Notes: generated by a model from the sequence alone, not told the origin. Shown: positions 45,249 through 53,956, counted from the stretch's first letter. The stretch is DNA of 64,000 nt from Dyadobacter frigoris (GCF_005280585.1 NZ_SZVO01000007.1:248001-312000), one strand, 5' to 3'. A program made the numbers and translations.

Positions 45249-45786
45249 CAAATCTTGTTTCTTTGTTCAATTTTTCCTGAAGAAGCGTACGGGCCCGCGA
45301 ATATTGCGATTTCGAGGTTCCTTCAGATATACCTAATTTCTGGGCTATTTCATTATGCTGGTATCCTTCAATGGCGTACAGATTAAAAATAGTCTGACAG
45401 CCGATAGGCAATTCCTTGATAAATTCCAGAAGCTGCTGCCACTGAAAATCTGCCAAAGTTATTTCCTTACCAGCCAAGCCATTTTCATGCGTATCGATAT
45501 CGTCGAGCTGCTTTAAATATTTATGTTGTCTCAAATGGTTTAACGCCGTATTGACTGCGATGGAACGCAGCCAGTATTCAAGCGGGCTATCATTTCGAAA
45601 CGTACTTATATTCTCATAAATTTTTATAAAAGCATCTTGTAAAACATCTTCCGCATCATTACGGTTTTTGGTATATCGCAGGCATATAGCAAACAATTTG
45701 CCGCCAAAAACATCATATAGCTGTTTCTGGGCGACACGGTTGCGCTGTTGACAGCCAATCACCAATTCCTGTTCGTTAAAAGTCAT
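45223..45786 (-). CDS. ECF-type RNA polymerase sigma factor
   Basis: A 187-residue sigma-70 family ECF factor. Region 2 spans about residues 10-85, with YTKNRNDAEDVLQDAFIKIYENI containing the DAED core-binding motif, and region 4 spans about 120-175, with LPIGCQTIFNLYAIEGYQHNEIAQKLGISEGTSKSQYSRARTLL as the -35-binding helix-turn-helix. Its last 26 nt overlap the anti-sigma-like gene, the usual coupling of an ECF factor with its regulator. Its own upstream region has the same bipartite motif as the LVIVD gene set, suggesting autoregulation. Confidence 0.95.
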   Translation of the reverse strand: MTFNEQELVIGCQQRNRVAQKQLYDVFGGKLFAICLRYTKNRNDAEDVLQDAFIKIYENISTFRNDSPLEYWLRSIAVNTALNHLRQHKYLKQLDDIDTHENGLAGKEITLADFQWQQLLEFIKELPIGCQTIFNLYAIEGYQHNEIAQKLGISEGTSKSQYSRARTLLQEKLNKETRFDDGSVQKK

Positions 45787-46153
45787 CCGAAGTTTAAGGG
45801 GTGCTACTTTCGGTTTGATTTATTTTATTCTGCCTTATAAATAAGGACTGAGTCTCGTTCTAAACCTGCTTCTCAATTCTTCCTGAAAAAATAATTTGCC
45901 AGTTGTTATATACATTGACACGCTTATTTAAAAAATGGTTGTAACAGAGGTTTAAATAATTAAAACTTTTTTTAACTTACCTAAGTTCAAACGACACATT
46001 CGGAAAAAATGGTTAAAAAAATCATTGGTAACAGTTGTGTTAATATGAGTTAAACCATATCGGCTCAAATCTGTTGGAGGAACTATTACTTTGTGCATAT
46101 CCTTTTATAAGAGTATAAAAATTGAGTTTTCACGTACCTAACCTCTTTCGCTC
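45787..46153. other. 367-nt divergent intergenic region
   Basis: No gene is seen. The ECF-type motif (45917-45945, minus strand) serves the sigma gene. For the plus-strand gene at 46154 there is only a weak TTACTTTG box near 46087, so its promoter is not clear. The rest is AT-rich. Confidence 0.6.
45917..45945 (-). promoter_or_regulatory. Candidate autoregulated ECF promoter of the sigma gene
   Basis: On the minus strand GTTACAACC (45945-45937), 13 nt, GCGTGTC (45923-45917). All 16 motif bases and the spacing match the site at 42157-42185. The leader to the sigma start codon at 45786 would be roughly 125 nt. Confidence 0.6.
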
Positions 46154-46450
46154 ATGAGTCAATATATGGTTGAAATCCAACTTCCGGCTGTTATGACGGA
46201 AGAATACACTGAGAAAATACCGGCGCAGAGAAAAAAGATCAACGAATTAATGGAGCAGGGACGATTGATGTCTTATGCCTTATCAGAAGACCGTTTGAAA
46301 CTCTGGTGCGTGGTAAGAGCGGAAAGTGAGTTTGAAGTCATGTCACTGGTTTCAGAATTTCCGTTAATTGATTTCATGGACCCAACCATTTGTAAACTGA
46401 TGTTTAACAATGTCGTTGCGCTTAGGCTGCCCATGTTTTCATTGAATTAA
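46154..46450 (+). CDS. Muconolactone delta-isomerase-like small protein
   Basis: A 98-residue protein with the ferredoxin-like alpha/beta fold of the muconolactone isomerase family: the strand MVEIQLP, the helix TEEYTEKIPAQRKKINELMEQG, the LWCVV strand with EFEVMSLVSEFPL, and a C-terminal strand. Known members of this fold act in aromatic degradation, but no catechol-pathway genes are nearby, so the family assignment does not fix the reaction. It is a single-gene unit with its own terminator. Confidence 0.7.
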   Translation: MSQYMVEIQLPAVMTEEYTEKIPAQRKKINELMEQGRLMSYALSEDRLKLWCVVRAESEFEVMSLVSEFPLIDFMDPTICKLMFNNVVALRLPMFSLN

Positions 46451-46471
46451 AAATCGAATGATTTAAATTAT

Positions 46472-46503
46472 AAGAACCTCATTGTCTGCACGATGAGGTT
46501 CTT
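46472..46503 (+). terminator. Terminator after the isomerase-like gene
   Basis: An 11-bp stem AAGAACCTCAT / ATGAGGTTCTT (46472-46482 with 46493-46503) with short T-rich continuation. Confidence 0.8.
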
Positions 46504-46537
46504 TATGTAAAAAAGTCTTTATTATATTTTCGATATT

Positions 46538-47023
46538 ATGATTTCCAAAATTCGCTACACCCCGATTTCTTCCTCGCTCAAACAAGGCGTTTTTATTCTT
46601 GCAACCTTAATGGCCCTTGGCTGTTCAGGGAATGGAAATAATACTTCTCAGGAAAAAACGCAAAGCCAGGAGCAAACAGAAACCAAATCTAAAAAACCAT
46701 TAAAACTTACCCGAAAATCTGATAAATCTCTTTTAAACAAAAACCAGAAAGACCAGATTCCGCAGAAGGTTTTGAATATTTTAGCCTACATCCGCGAAAA
46801 TGGCCAGGCACCGGAAGGTTATCAGGGAGGCAGAAAATTCGGAAACTTTGAAAAACTTTTGCCACTAAAAGATGATGCGGGGAGTATCATGAAATACCAG
46901 GAATGGGATGTGAATCCTAAGAAAAAAGGGAAAAACCGCGGAGCGGAACGTTTGATCACCAGTGAAAATAAACGTGCCTGGTACACACGTGATCATTATG
47001 ATTCTTTTACCCAAATCGAATAA
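46538..47023 (+). CDS. Barnase-like secreted ribonuclease (lipoprotein)
   Basis: A 161-residue guanyl-specific RNase of the barnase/RNase N1-T1 family. The signal peptide ends at Cys29 (ALGC), so it is likely a lipoprotein, followed by a Q/E/K/S-rich linker (30-65). The catalytic domain aligns with barnase: IRENGQAPEGYQGG, then the general base Glu122 in QEWDVNP, Arg134 and Arg138 in NRGAERLI, and His153 in TRDHYDSFTQI. The spacing between the second Arg and the His (15) is the same as in barnase (R87-H102). A barstar-like inhibitor gene begins 69 nt after its stop, so the pair is a toxin-immunity unit. Confidence 0.92.
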   Translation: MISKIRYTPISSSLKQGVFILATLMALGCSGNGNNTSQEKTQSQEQTETKSKKPLKLTRKSDKSLLNKNQKDQIPQKVLNILAYIRENGQAPEGYQGGRKFGNFEKLLPLKDDAGSIMKYQEWDVNPKKKGKNRGAERLITSENKRAWYTRDHYDSFTQIE

Positions 47024-47092
47024 TTTTCCCCGGCAGCTTTTTATCTTTACACAACTTTTACTTTTACATCTGATTCTATCAGTAATAACACC

Positions 47093-47533
47093 ATGAAAAA
47101 CACACATTTTCTTCTTGCCAAAAAAGACACAGACCTTCGTAAATCATTCCTCGGCGCATTTATTGCTAAAATTGATGGTCAGAAAGCGACTTCAATAAAA
47201 GATTTCCATGAGCAAATCGGTGAAGCATTAAACTTCCCAGACTATTCCGGGAAAAACCTGGATGCGCTTGATGAAATGCTGAACGATCTGGAATGGATCA
47301 CAGAAGAAAAAGTAATTTTATACATCACAAATTCTAACGACTGGCTTTCAAAGGAAAAAACAGACGATAAGATTTTAGCTCTTATTGACATTTTCGACGC
47401 CACAGCGGAAGATTGGAAATGGATGGACGAAGAGGAAGATGTTGCTAAAAAAGAGCTTCGGATTATTTTTGAAGATTCACCAAGAATAAGAACAATTCTG
47501 GAAGAACAGGAAATCCCTTTCGGTGATTGTTAA
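47093..47533 (+). CDS. Barstar-family RNase inhibitor
   Basis: A 146-residue cytoplasmic protein with no signal peptide. It carries the barstar signature YSGKNLDALDEML (residues 51-63). In barstar the acidic pair Asp35/Asp39 plugs the RNase active site; the equivalents here are Asp57 and Glu61, so the essential charge is kept. The C-terminal part is longer than the 90-residue barstar. The neighbouring secreted RNase and this inhibitor should be linked functionally: the inhibitor protects against any RNase that stays in or re-enters the cytoplasm. It overlaps the convergent pnuC gene by 4 nt. Confidence 0.92.
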   Translation: MKNTHFLLAKKDTDLRKSFLGAFIAKIDGQKATSIKDFHEQIGEALNFPDYSGKNLDALDEMLNDLEWITEEKVILYITNSNDWLSKEKTDDKILALIDIFDATAEDWKWMDEEEDVAKKELRIIFEDSPRIRTILEEQEIPFGDC

Positions 47534-48150
47534 AGGTTGGTACGCGCCAATTTCTTCATATCACATTTCCATTGAATATATCCCAAAACAGCTAATGCCA
47601 GGAAAACGGCGTATAAAATGGCCGTGAGGTATAAATCTTTGTAAAAATACATGATTGTGTAACACGCGTCAGCCACAATCCAGACGATCCAGTTTTCAAG
47701 ATATTTGCGCACCATCATCCATTGTGCAATTAAGCTGGCTATGGTTAATGCAGAATCAACATAGGTAAAACTGGCATTTGTAAAACGACCCAGGAGAAAT
47801 CCCCAAAGTAAAGTTGCTGCAAAAAAGATTATGGCAAAAATTCCATAAAGTTTTGATGGTGTATTACTTACAGAAATACCGTCGTGACTTTTCCCGCCAT
47901 ACAGCCACATCCACCAGCCATAAATACTGGTGAAGAAATAGTAACCCTGCAAACTCATATCAGCATATAACTTAACCTGCCAGAAAACGATCACATAAAG
48001 CACGGCGTTGATAATTCCGAAAAACCAGCCTAAAACATTTTGCCGGGTATTGAGATAAACACAAATTGCGCCCGTCAAAAAACCGAGTATTTCAAGAACA
48101 GTTGTGGCTATGCCTGCGATAGTAATGGATTGATTAAGCCAGTCGATCAT
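47530..48150 (-). CDS. pnuC: PnuC-type nicotinamide riboside transporter
   Basis: A 206-residue inner-membrane protein with about seven hydrophobic helices. Family landmarks are GAICVYLNTRQNVLGWFFGIINAVL near the N-terminus, YADMSLQGYYFFTSIYGWWMW in the middle and ENWIVWIVADACYTIMYFYK near the end, with the tryptophan-rich positions that form the substrate pore. PnuC imports nicotinamide riboside by facilitated diffusion for NAD synthesis; Bacteroidota also have thiamine-specific relatives (PnuT). No TPP riboswitch is seen upstream, which favours nicotinamide riboside. Confidence 0.88.
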   Translation of the reverse strand: MIDWLNQSITIAGIATTVLEILGFLTGAICVYLNTRQNVLGWFFGIINAVLYVIVFWQVKLYADMSLQGYYFFTSIYGWWMWLYGGKSHDGISVSNTPSKLYGIFAIIFFAATLLWGFLLGRFTNASFTYVDSALTIASLIAQWMMVRKYLENWIVWIVADACYTIMYFYKDLYLTAILYAVFLALAVLGYIQWKCDMKKLARTNL

Positions 48151-48254
48151 TTTATCAAATTAACACATTCATTACAAATGCTATCTATTTACCAGTTATT
48201 TTTGTAAAGTAATCAATGGTATCAACAAAAGTAGAAAAACTGTTGTTATCATTT

Positions 48255-48289
48255 AAGCCGACCGGGAAAATCTCTGGAACGGCTTTTTG
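48255..48289 (+). terminator. Terminator-like hairpin ahead of mfd
   Basis: AAGCCG (48255-48260) pairs with CGGCTT (48280-48285), with an inner CC/GG pair, then TTTTT. No gene on the plus strand ends nearby, so it may end a short untranslated transcript or act as leader structure. Confidence 0.35.
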
Positions 48290-48345
48290 TGTTTGATATA
48301 GTTTATAAAACCGGGAAAATTCCCTCTAATAATTAAGATATACTT

Positions 48346-51300
48346 TTGGAAGTAAAAGATTTATTGACGCTATACGGAGGTGACAGTTATCTGGATCTGT
48401 TCATTTCACAAATTGCCTCGAAAAAACAGGACGCCGCACATATTCAGATCAAAGGACTTGTCGGCAGTCTGGATGCGGTGATTGCAGCGGCCATTCAGAA
48501 AAAAAAGAAAAGTCCGGCTTTATATATTTTGAGCGATCGGGAAGAGGCTGCTTATTTTCAGAATGACTTGCAGAATTTGCTGGGCAAAACGGAGGTTTTA
48601 TACTATCCTACATCGTACAAACGCCCATATCATTACGAAGAAGTTGATAATGCCAACGTTCTGATGCGTGGAGAAATCCTGAACAAACTGAACGTTGCCA
48701 AACCCGGACCGTTCCAGATTGTAACATATCCCGAAGCACTTTTTGAAAAAGTTATCAACAAAAGATCGTTGATTGCCAACACTTTTTCAGTGAAAGTAGG
48801 CGAGAAGCTGGACCCGTCATTTCTGACAGAATTCCTGACCAGTTATGGTTTTGAAATCGCCGATTTCGTTTTTGAAGCCGGACAGTTTTCTGTACGTGGA
48901 GGTATTTTGGATGTTTTCTCTTTTGCAAGTGAACATCCATTCCGTATCGAACTTTTTGGTGATGAGGTGGAAAGTATCCGCTCTTTTGATCCGGATACGC
49001 AGCTTTCGATTGAAACTGCCAAACAAATCAATATTGTTCCGGATATTCAGCAAAAACTGATTCACGAAACAAGAGAATCTTTCATGGATTTCCTTGATGA
49101 GGATTCTGTGTTGTGGTTTAAAGATGCCGAATTAACACTTGAAGTCATTGAAAGCTGCTTTGAGAAAGCGGAAAAAGCATTGCAGGAAGTTACCAGCGGC
49201 GGTGTTCAGATCGTTTCAAATCCGGCGGATCTATTTGAAACACGACGTGGTTTTTTAAATCAGGTCAAAAAATTTAAAACGGTTGAATTCGGCCGCAGGT
49301 TTTATTTTAAAACAGAAAGCAAACTCCCCTATTCTTCCAAACCACAACCGTCTTTTAATAAGGACTTTAAGCGATTACTGGACGACCTTTCTGAAAACCA
49401 GTCCAAAGGTTTTGTCAATATAATTGTCGCGGAACAGCCGAAACAACTGGATCGTCTGGAAAGGATTTTTGAAGATCTTGATCCCTTTGTGAAATTTCAG
49501 CCAATGCCGAATATTTCGCTTCGGGAAGGTTTCATTGATGAAAACCTGAAAATTGCATGTTATACGGATCACCAGATTTTTGCCCGTTTTCATAAATACC
49601 GATTAAAAGAAAAATTCAGCAAGTCAAAAGCGATTACGCTGAAAGAGTTGAAGTCGCTGCATGTCGGTGATTTCGTAACACACGTGGATTATGGTATCGG
49701 CCGTTTCGCCGGTATGGAGCGGAAAGATGTCAACGGAAAAGAGCAGGAGGCAATCCGGTTGATTTATCGTGACAATGATTTGCTCTATGTGAGTGTGCAT
49801 AACCTGCACAAAATTGCCAAATATACTGGCAAAGAAGGAACGCCGCCTGCGATGAGCAAATTAGGTTCGGGCGATTGGGAAGCTAAAAAATCAAGAGTTA
49901 AAAAACAGCTTAAAGATATCGCCCACGAATTGATTGCGCTTTATGCAAAACGTCGTCAGGCACCGGGTTTCCAGTTTTCTCCTGACAATTACATGCAGGC
50001 CGAACTGGAATCGTCATTTATTTACGAGGATACGCCAGATCAGGCTACGGCCATTGCCAGCGTGAAAGATGACATGGAAAAAGGCCATCCAATGGATCGT
50101 CTGGTTTGTGGTGATGTTGGTTTTGGAAAAACGGAAGTAGCAATCCGCGCAGCTTTTAAAGCGGTTTGTGATAGTAAACAAGTCGCTGTTTTGGTGCCAA
50201 CAACAATTTTGGCCATGCAGCATTTCAAAACTTTCAGTGAACGTTTGGCAGATTTCCCGGCAAAAGTCGGTTATATAAATCGCTTTAAATCAACTAAACA
50301 AATTAAAGACACACTGAAAGAAGCAGCCGAAGGCAAAATTGATATCCTGATCGGTACACACCGTATTTTGAATAAAGATGTGCATTTCAAAGATCTTGGT
50401 CTACTGATCGTCGACGAAGAGCAGAAATTTGGTGTAAAAGCCAAAGACAGATTGAAGGAAATGCGTGTGAATGTGGATGTTTTGACGTTAACGGCAACGC
50501 CAATTCCAAGAACGCTTCATTTTTCATTAATGGGTGCGCGAGATCTTTCTGTGATTGGAACGCCGCCGCCAAACCGCCAGCCGGTTACAACGGAAGTTCA
50601 TTCATTCAGTGAAGAATTTATCCGCGACGCGATCAGTTTTGAGGTACAACGGGGCGGACAGGTTTTCTTTGTTCATAACCGTGTAAATGATATTGAGTCG
50701 ATCGCTAACATTATTATGCGTCTCGTTCCGGAAGTGAGAATCGGGGTGGCGCATGGGCAAATGGATGGCGATAAACTTGAAAAAGTGATGGTCGATTTCA
50801 TTGAAGGAGAATATGATATCCTGGTTTCTACCAATATTATTGAGTCCGGAATTGATATTGCTAACGCGAATACGATTATTATCAACTCGGCGCATATGTT
50901 CGGATTATCGGATTTGCACCAGATGCGTGGCCGGGTAGGGCGTTCCAACAGAAAAGCATTCTGTTACCTTTTGACACCGAATGCGTCTACCTTAGCCAGT
51001 GATTCAAGAAAACGCCTTCAGACTTTGGAGGAATTCTCTGAACTGGGTGATGGATTTAAAGTTGCGATGCGTGATCTTGATATTCGCGGTGCAGGAAATT
51101 TATTGGGTGCAGAACAAAGTGGTTTTGTGAATGATCTGGGTTATGAACTATATCACAAAATGCTGGATGAAGCTGTTGCCGAATTGAAAAATAACGAGTT
51201 TAAAGATTTATTCTCATCAGCTTTGGGATTACCTGCAAAATTGTTGCCGGATTGCCAGATTGAGACGGATTTCGCTACTTTAATTCCTGAAACTTATGTT

Positions 51301-51696
51301 AAAAATATTTCAGAAAGACTTTCGTTATATACGCGTCTTGACGACATGAAGACAAATGAAGAACTGGTTGGTTTTGAGAAAGAAGTAATGGATCGTTTCG
51401 GGCCTCTGCCAAAGGAAGTTCAGAATTTATTGAAAACAGTTCGTTTGCGTTGGGAAGCAGAAAGTTTGTATTTTGAAAAATTAACGTTAAAAAACAATAC
51501 ATTGAAAGGATACTTCGTTACTTCGCAGAACGACGAGTTTTTTCAGTCGCCAAGATTCGGTAAAGTAATTGATTACATCAAGTTACATCCAAAACAAAGT
51601 TCATTGAAAGACCAGAAAGGGAAACTGATGCTGATCTATGAAAATGTACAAAGTATTGACCAGGCGCATAAGATTTTAGTTGAAATGTGTCAATAA
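48346..51696 (+). CDS. mfd: Transcription-repair coupling factor Mfd
   Basis: A 1116-residue RecG/UvrB-related translocase that removes stalled RNA polymerase at DNA lesions and recruits UvrA. Domains in order: UvrB-like N-terminal region with degenerate ATPase (about 1-380), CarD-type RNA-polymerase interaction domain (about 440-510, opening with HVGDFVTHVDYGIGRFAGM), helicase domain 1 with Walker A VCGDVGFGKTEVA and DEEQKFG, helicase domain 2 with FVHNRVNDIE and IIESGIDIANAN, and a C-terminal TRCF domain. There is no usable ATG near the N-terminus; TTG at 48346 is the likely start. It ends just before the GldJ gene. Confidence 0.96.
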   Translation: MEVKDLLTLYGGDSYLDLFISQIASKKQDAAHIQIKGLVGSLDAVIAAAIQKKKKSPALYILSDREEAAYFQNDLQNLLGKTEVLYYPTSYKRPYHYEEVDNANVLMRGEILNKLNVAKPGPFQIVTYPEALFEKVINKRSLIANTFSVKVGEKLDPSFLTEFLTSYGFEIADFVFEAGQFSVRGGILDVFSFASEHPFRIELFGDEVESIRSFDPDTQLSIETAKQINIVPDIQQKLIHETRESFMDFLDEDSVLWFKDAELTLEVIESCFEKAEKALQEVTSGGVQIVSNPADLFETRRGFLNQVKKFKTVEFGRRFYFKTESKLPYSSKPQPSFNKDFKRLLDDLSENQSKGFVNIIVAEQPKQLDRLERIFEDLDPFVKFQPMPNISLREGFIDENLKIACYTDHQIFARFHKYRLKEKFSKSKAITLKELKSLHVGDFVTHVDYGIGRFAGMERKDVNGKEQEAIRLIYRDNDLLYVSVHNLHKIAKYTGKEGTPPAMSKLGSGDWEAKKSRVKKQLKDIAHELIALYAKRRQAPGFQFSPDNYMQAELESSFIYEDTPDQATAIASVKDDMEKGHPMDRLVCGDVGFGKTEVAIRAAFKAVCDSKQVAVLVPTTILAMQHFKTFSERLADFPAKVGYINRFKSTKQIKDTLKEAAEGKIDILIGTHRILNKDVHFKDLGLLIVDEEQKFGVKAKDRLKEMRVNVDVLTLTATPIPRTLHFSLMGARDLSVIGTPPPNRQPVTTEVHSFSEEFIRDAISFEVQRGGQVFFVHNRVNDIESIANIIMRLVPEVRIGVAHGQMDGDKLEKVMVDFIEGEYDILVSTNIIESGIDIANANTIIINSAHMFGLSDLHQMRGRVGRSNRKAFCYLLTPNASTLASDSRKRLQTLEEFSELGDGFKVAMRDLDIRGAGNLLGAEQSGFVNDLGYELYHKMLDEAVAELKNNEFKDLFSSALGLPAKLLPDCQIETDFATLIPETYVKNISERLSLYTRLDDMKTNEELVGFEKEVMDRFGPLPKEVQNLLKTVRLRWEAESLYFEKLTLKNNTLKGYFVTSQNDEFFQSPRFGKVIDYIKLHPKQSSLKDQKGKLMLIYENVQSIDQAHKILVEMCQ

Positions 51697-51729
51697 TGGA
51701 TTTTTAGCAAATAAGTTCGATTGATTTCA

Positions 51730-51737
51730 TACATTTG
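51730..51737 (+). promoter_or_regulatory. Candidate -7 element upstream of gldJ
   Basis: TACATTTG fits the TAnnTTTG consensus, about 50 nt before the start codon. The -33 TTG is not clear. Confidence 0.4.
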
Positions 51738-51786
51738 CAGTTTCGCATACTATTAAATACCAAACACTCTAAGTCACTTTAAAGCA

Positions 51787-53055
51787 ATGATTTGCATGCA
51801 TAAGATGGGTATCCGGTCGATCGCGTTGATACTGATTGTGTTATTAGCGGCTACTTCCTGTAGTAAGAAAAAAAGACCAACGAGTTTGAAACCTGGGAAA
51901 TCCAGTTCAAAAACAGGCTTGGCGTATAATGGCAAGGATGGCTATCAGGTGAAACAATACAAAGCATTACCTGCTGGTCCTGACTTGGTTTATATCGAAG
52001 GAGGACGTTTTACAATGGGATCTTTGGAAGAAGATGTCATGAACAGACGTGACAACCCGAAACGTACGGTGAGTATCCAGTCGTTCTACATGGACCAGAC
52101 GGAAGTTGCCAACGTTCATTATCTTGAATACCTAAATGCTGTTCAAAAAGATTCATCCGAAGAATTTTACAGCAAAGCCTTACCCGACACAGCCGTTTGG
52201 TTCAATGAATTGTCATTTAACGATTCATACGTGACCATGTATCTTCGTCACCCTGGTTTCCGTTTGTACCCTGTTGTAGGTGTTTCATGGGTTCAGGCCA
52301 ACGACTATTGCGCATGGAGAACTGCTGCTGTAAGTAAAAGCAATACTGCAATCGGTAATAAAGCCGGACAGAAGAAAAAAGGATTTGCTATCGGCAAAAA
52401 GAAAAAGGCTGCCAACGCTGCCGAAGCGGAAGCAGTTGCATCTGCGGAACCAACGCAACTTAGAATTGAAAGCGGTTACGTAATGCCTCCTTACCGTCTG
52501 CCAACCGAAGCTGAATTTGAATACGCGGCGATTGCCATGATCGGTACACAGTATGCTGACGAAAATCAATCTAACCAGCGTATTTATCCTTGGGATGGTT
52601 CTACGATGCGTCAGCCTCGTGGCCGTAAACAAGGAACGATGCTTGCCAACTTCAAACGCGGGCCTGGGGATTATGCAGGTATCGCTGGAAAATCAAATGA
52701 TGGTGCGATCATTACTCAGGAAATTCGTTCATATCCTGCTAATGACAACGGTCTTTATGATATGGCCGGAAACGTTAGCGAATGGGTTTATGACGTTTAT
52801 CGTCCACTTTCCAACAATGACGTAAATGATTTGAATGCATTCCGTCGTGATGGATATCAGGATGATGCCAAAAATTATGATAGCAAAAACAGCAACTCTT
52901 TGATCAACGATAATCTTCGTGTGTACAAAGGTGGTTCATGGTCTGACGTAGCCTATTGGTTGTCACCAGGAACGCGTCGTTACATGGATCAGGATTCTGC
53001 AACTGCATCGGTAGGTTTCCGTTGTGCAATGATTGCAACAGGTAGCCGTAAATAA
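51787..53055 (+). CDS. gldJ: Gliding motility/type IX secretion lipoprotein GldJ-like
   Basis: A 422-residue lipoprotein with the formylglycine-generating-enzyme (SUMF1) fold. The signal peptide has lipobox TSC near residue 26; ATG at 51787 or an in-frame ATG a few codons later (start of MHKMGIRS or MGIRS) would both serve. SUMF1 blocks: DLVYIEGGRFTMGSLEED, VSIQSFYMDQTEVANVHYLEYL, VVGVSWVQANDYCAWR, LPTEAEFEYAA, NVSEWVYDVY, GGSWSD and VGFRCAM. The HPGFRLYPVVGVSW stretch is closer to GldJ than GldK, and no gldL/M/N genes follow. GldJ helps build the T9SS ring in gliding bacteria. Confidence 0.85.
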   Translation: MICMHKMGIRSIALILIVLLAATSCSKKKRPTSLKPGKSSSKTGLAYNGKDGYQVKQYKALPAGPDLVYIEGGRFTMGSLEEDVMNRRDNPKRTVSIQSFYMDQTEVANVHYLEYLNAVQKDSSEEFYSKALPDTAVWFNELSFNDSYVTMYLRHPGFRLYPVVGVSWVQANDYCAWRTAAVSKSNTAIGNKAGQKKKGFAIGKKKKAANAAEAEAVASAEPTQLRIESGYVMPPYRLPTEAEFEYAAIAMIGTQYADENQSNQRIYPWDGSTMRQPRGRKQGTMLANFKRGPGDYAGIAGKSNDGAIITQEIRSYPANDNGLYDMAGNVSEWVYDVYRPLSNNDVNDLNAFRRDGYQDDAKNYDSKNSNSLINDNLRVYKGGSWSDVAYWLSPGTRRYMDQDSATASVGFRCAMIATGSRK

Positions 53056-53083
53056 GATTCTTTTAGAATTATTATATAAAAGT

Positions 53084-53127
53084 AAAAAGGAAGGATTCCG
53101 GTTTTAAAACCTGAATCCTTCCTTTTT
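53084..53127. terminator. Bidirectional terminator between gldJ and comF
   Basis: A 15-bp stem (53084-53098 with 53113-53127) that ends in T-tracts on both strands. Confidence 0.93.
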
Positions 53128-53142
53128 TTATGCCAATTTCCT

Positions 53143-53829
53143 TTAATGCTGAGCAGAAGCAATGGTTAAAATATAAAATTGCTTACAGCCAGCCTCTGTC
53201 AAAACTTCCATACAGGCTTCTAAAGTTGCACCGGTAGTTAATATATCGTCAATAATAATTACCGTTTTTCCTTCCATATTTTCACTTACTCGAAATACGC
53301 CTTTCACATTTTCCCAACGCTCATTTCTTGTTTTACCTGTTTGCGTTTCTGTAAACCGGGTTCGTTCCAGCACATTCCCCGACCACGGAATATTGGTAGC
53401 ATTTGAAAAACCTTCTGCCAGTTTATCACTTTGATTATAACCCCGAATTTTCATTTTTTTCTTGTGTAACGGAACTGTGACAATTAGATCTGCATCAGGT
53501 AAATTCCCATTTTCCATCATTTCCTGCCCGAACATAAAACCGAGTAAAATACCAACTTCAGACTTTCCTCTATATTTCAACGCGTGCAACAATTTTTGAA
53601 CTTTGCCTTTTTTGGTAAATAACAAAAAGGAATGTGTGCTGGCTACTTCATGCACATTAACAAACTTTTGCCCGATCATCTCACTGAAAACACTGTCCTG
53701 TTCAACTCTGGGCAATCCAATTCGGCATGAGGTACAAATAATATCTTCATTGCCAACCAATCCTTTGTCACAAGCTTCGCAGCATCTTGGAAAGATAAGG
53801 TCAACGAAATCAAACCAGAGAGAAGTCAT
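53143..53829 (-). CDS. comF: ComF family phosphoribosyltransferase-like protein
   Basis: A 228-residue protein with an N-terminal zinc-finger-like segment CCEACDKG...CTSC (about residues 16-35) and a C-terminal phosphoribosyltransferase-fold domain with VTVPLHKKKMKIRGYNQSDKLAEG and the PRPP loop VIIIDDILTTGATLEAC. ComF/GntX proteins are needed for DNA uptake in competent bacteria but are also found in non-competent ones. It is monocistronic, convergent with gldJ, divergent from pyrC. Confidence 0.92.
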   Translation of the reverse strand: MTSLWFDFVDLIFPRCCEACDKGLVGNEDIICTSCRIGLPRVEQDSVFSEMIGQKFVNVHEVASTHSFLLFTKKGKVQKLLHALKYRGKSEVGILLGFMFGQEMMENGNLPDADLIVTVPLHKKKMKIRGYNQSDKLAEGFSNATNIPWSGNVLERTRFTETQTGKTRNERWENVKGVFRVSENMEGKTVIIIDDILTTGATLEACMEVLTEAGCKQFYILTIASAQH

Positions 53830-53956
53830 GGGGAATTTTGAATGAGAGAGTGAGAGAATGATTGAATTATTTAGCTCGGAACGAAGACATTCTTAACTTT
53901 ACCTTTTTAAGAAATAGAAGCGATTTCAGTGTTTCAATTATTTATTTAGTGTAGAA

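Noticed and set aside
48151..48345. TPP or NAD-type riboswitch upstream of pnuC
   Set aside because: I looked for the conserved thi-box words on the minus strand and did not find them; only an unrelated hairpin on the plus strand is present.
51787..53055. Assignment of the SUMF1-fold lipoprotein as GldK/PorK
   Set aside because: GldK is normally followed by gldL, gldM and gldN, which are absent here, and the motif wording is closer to GldJ.
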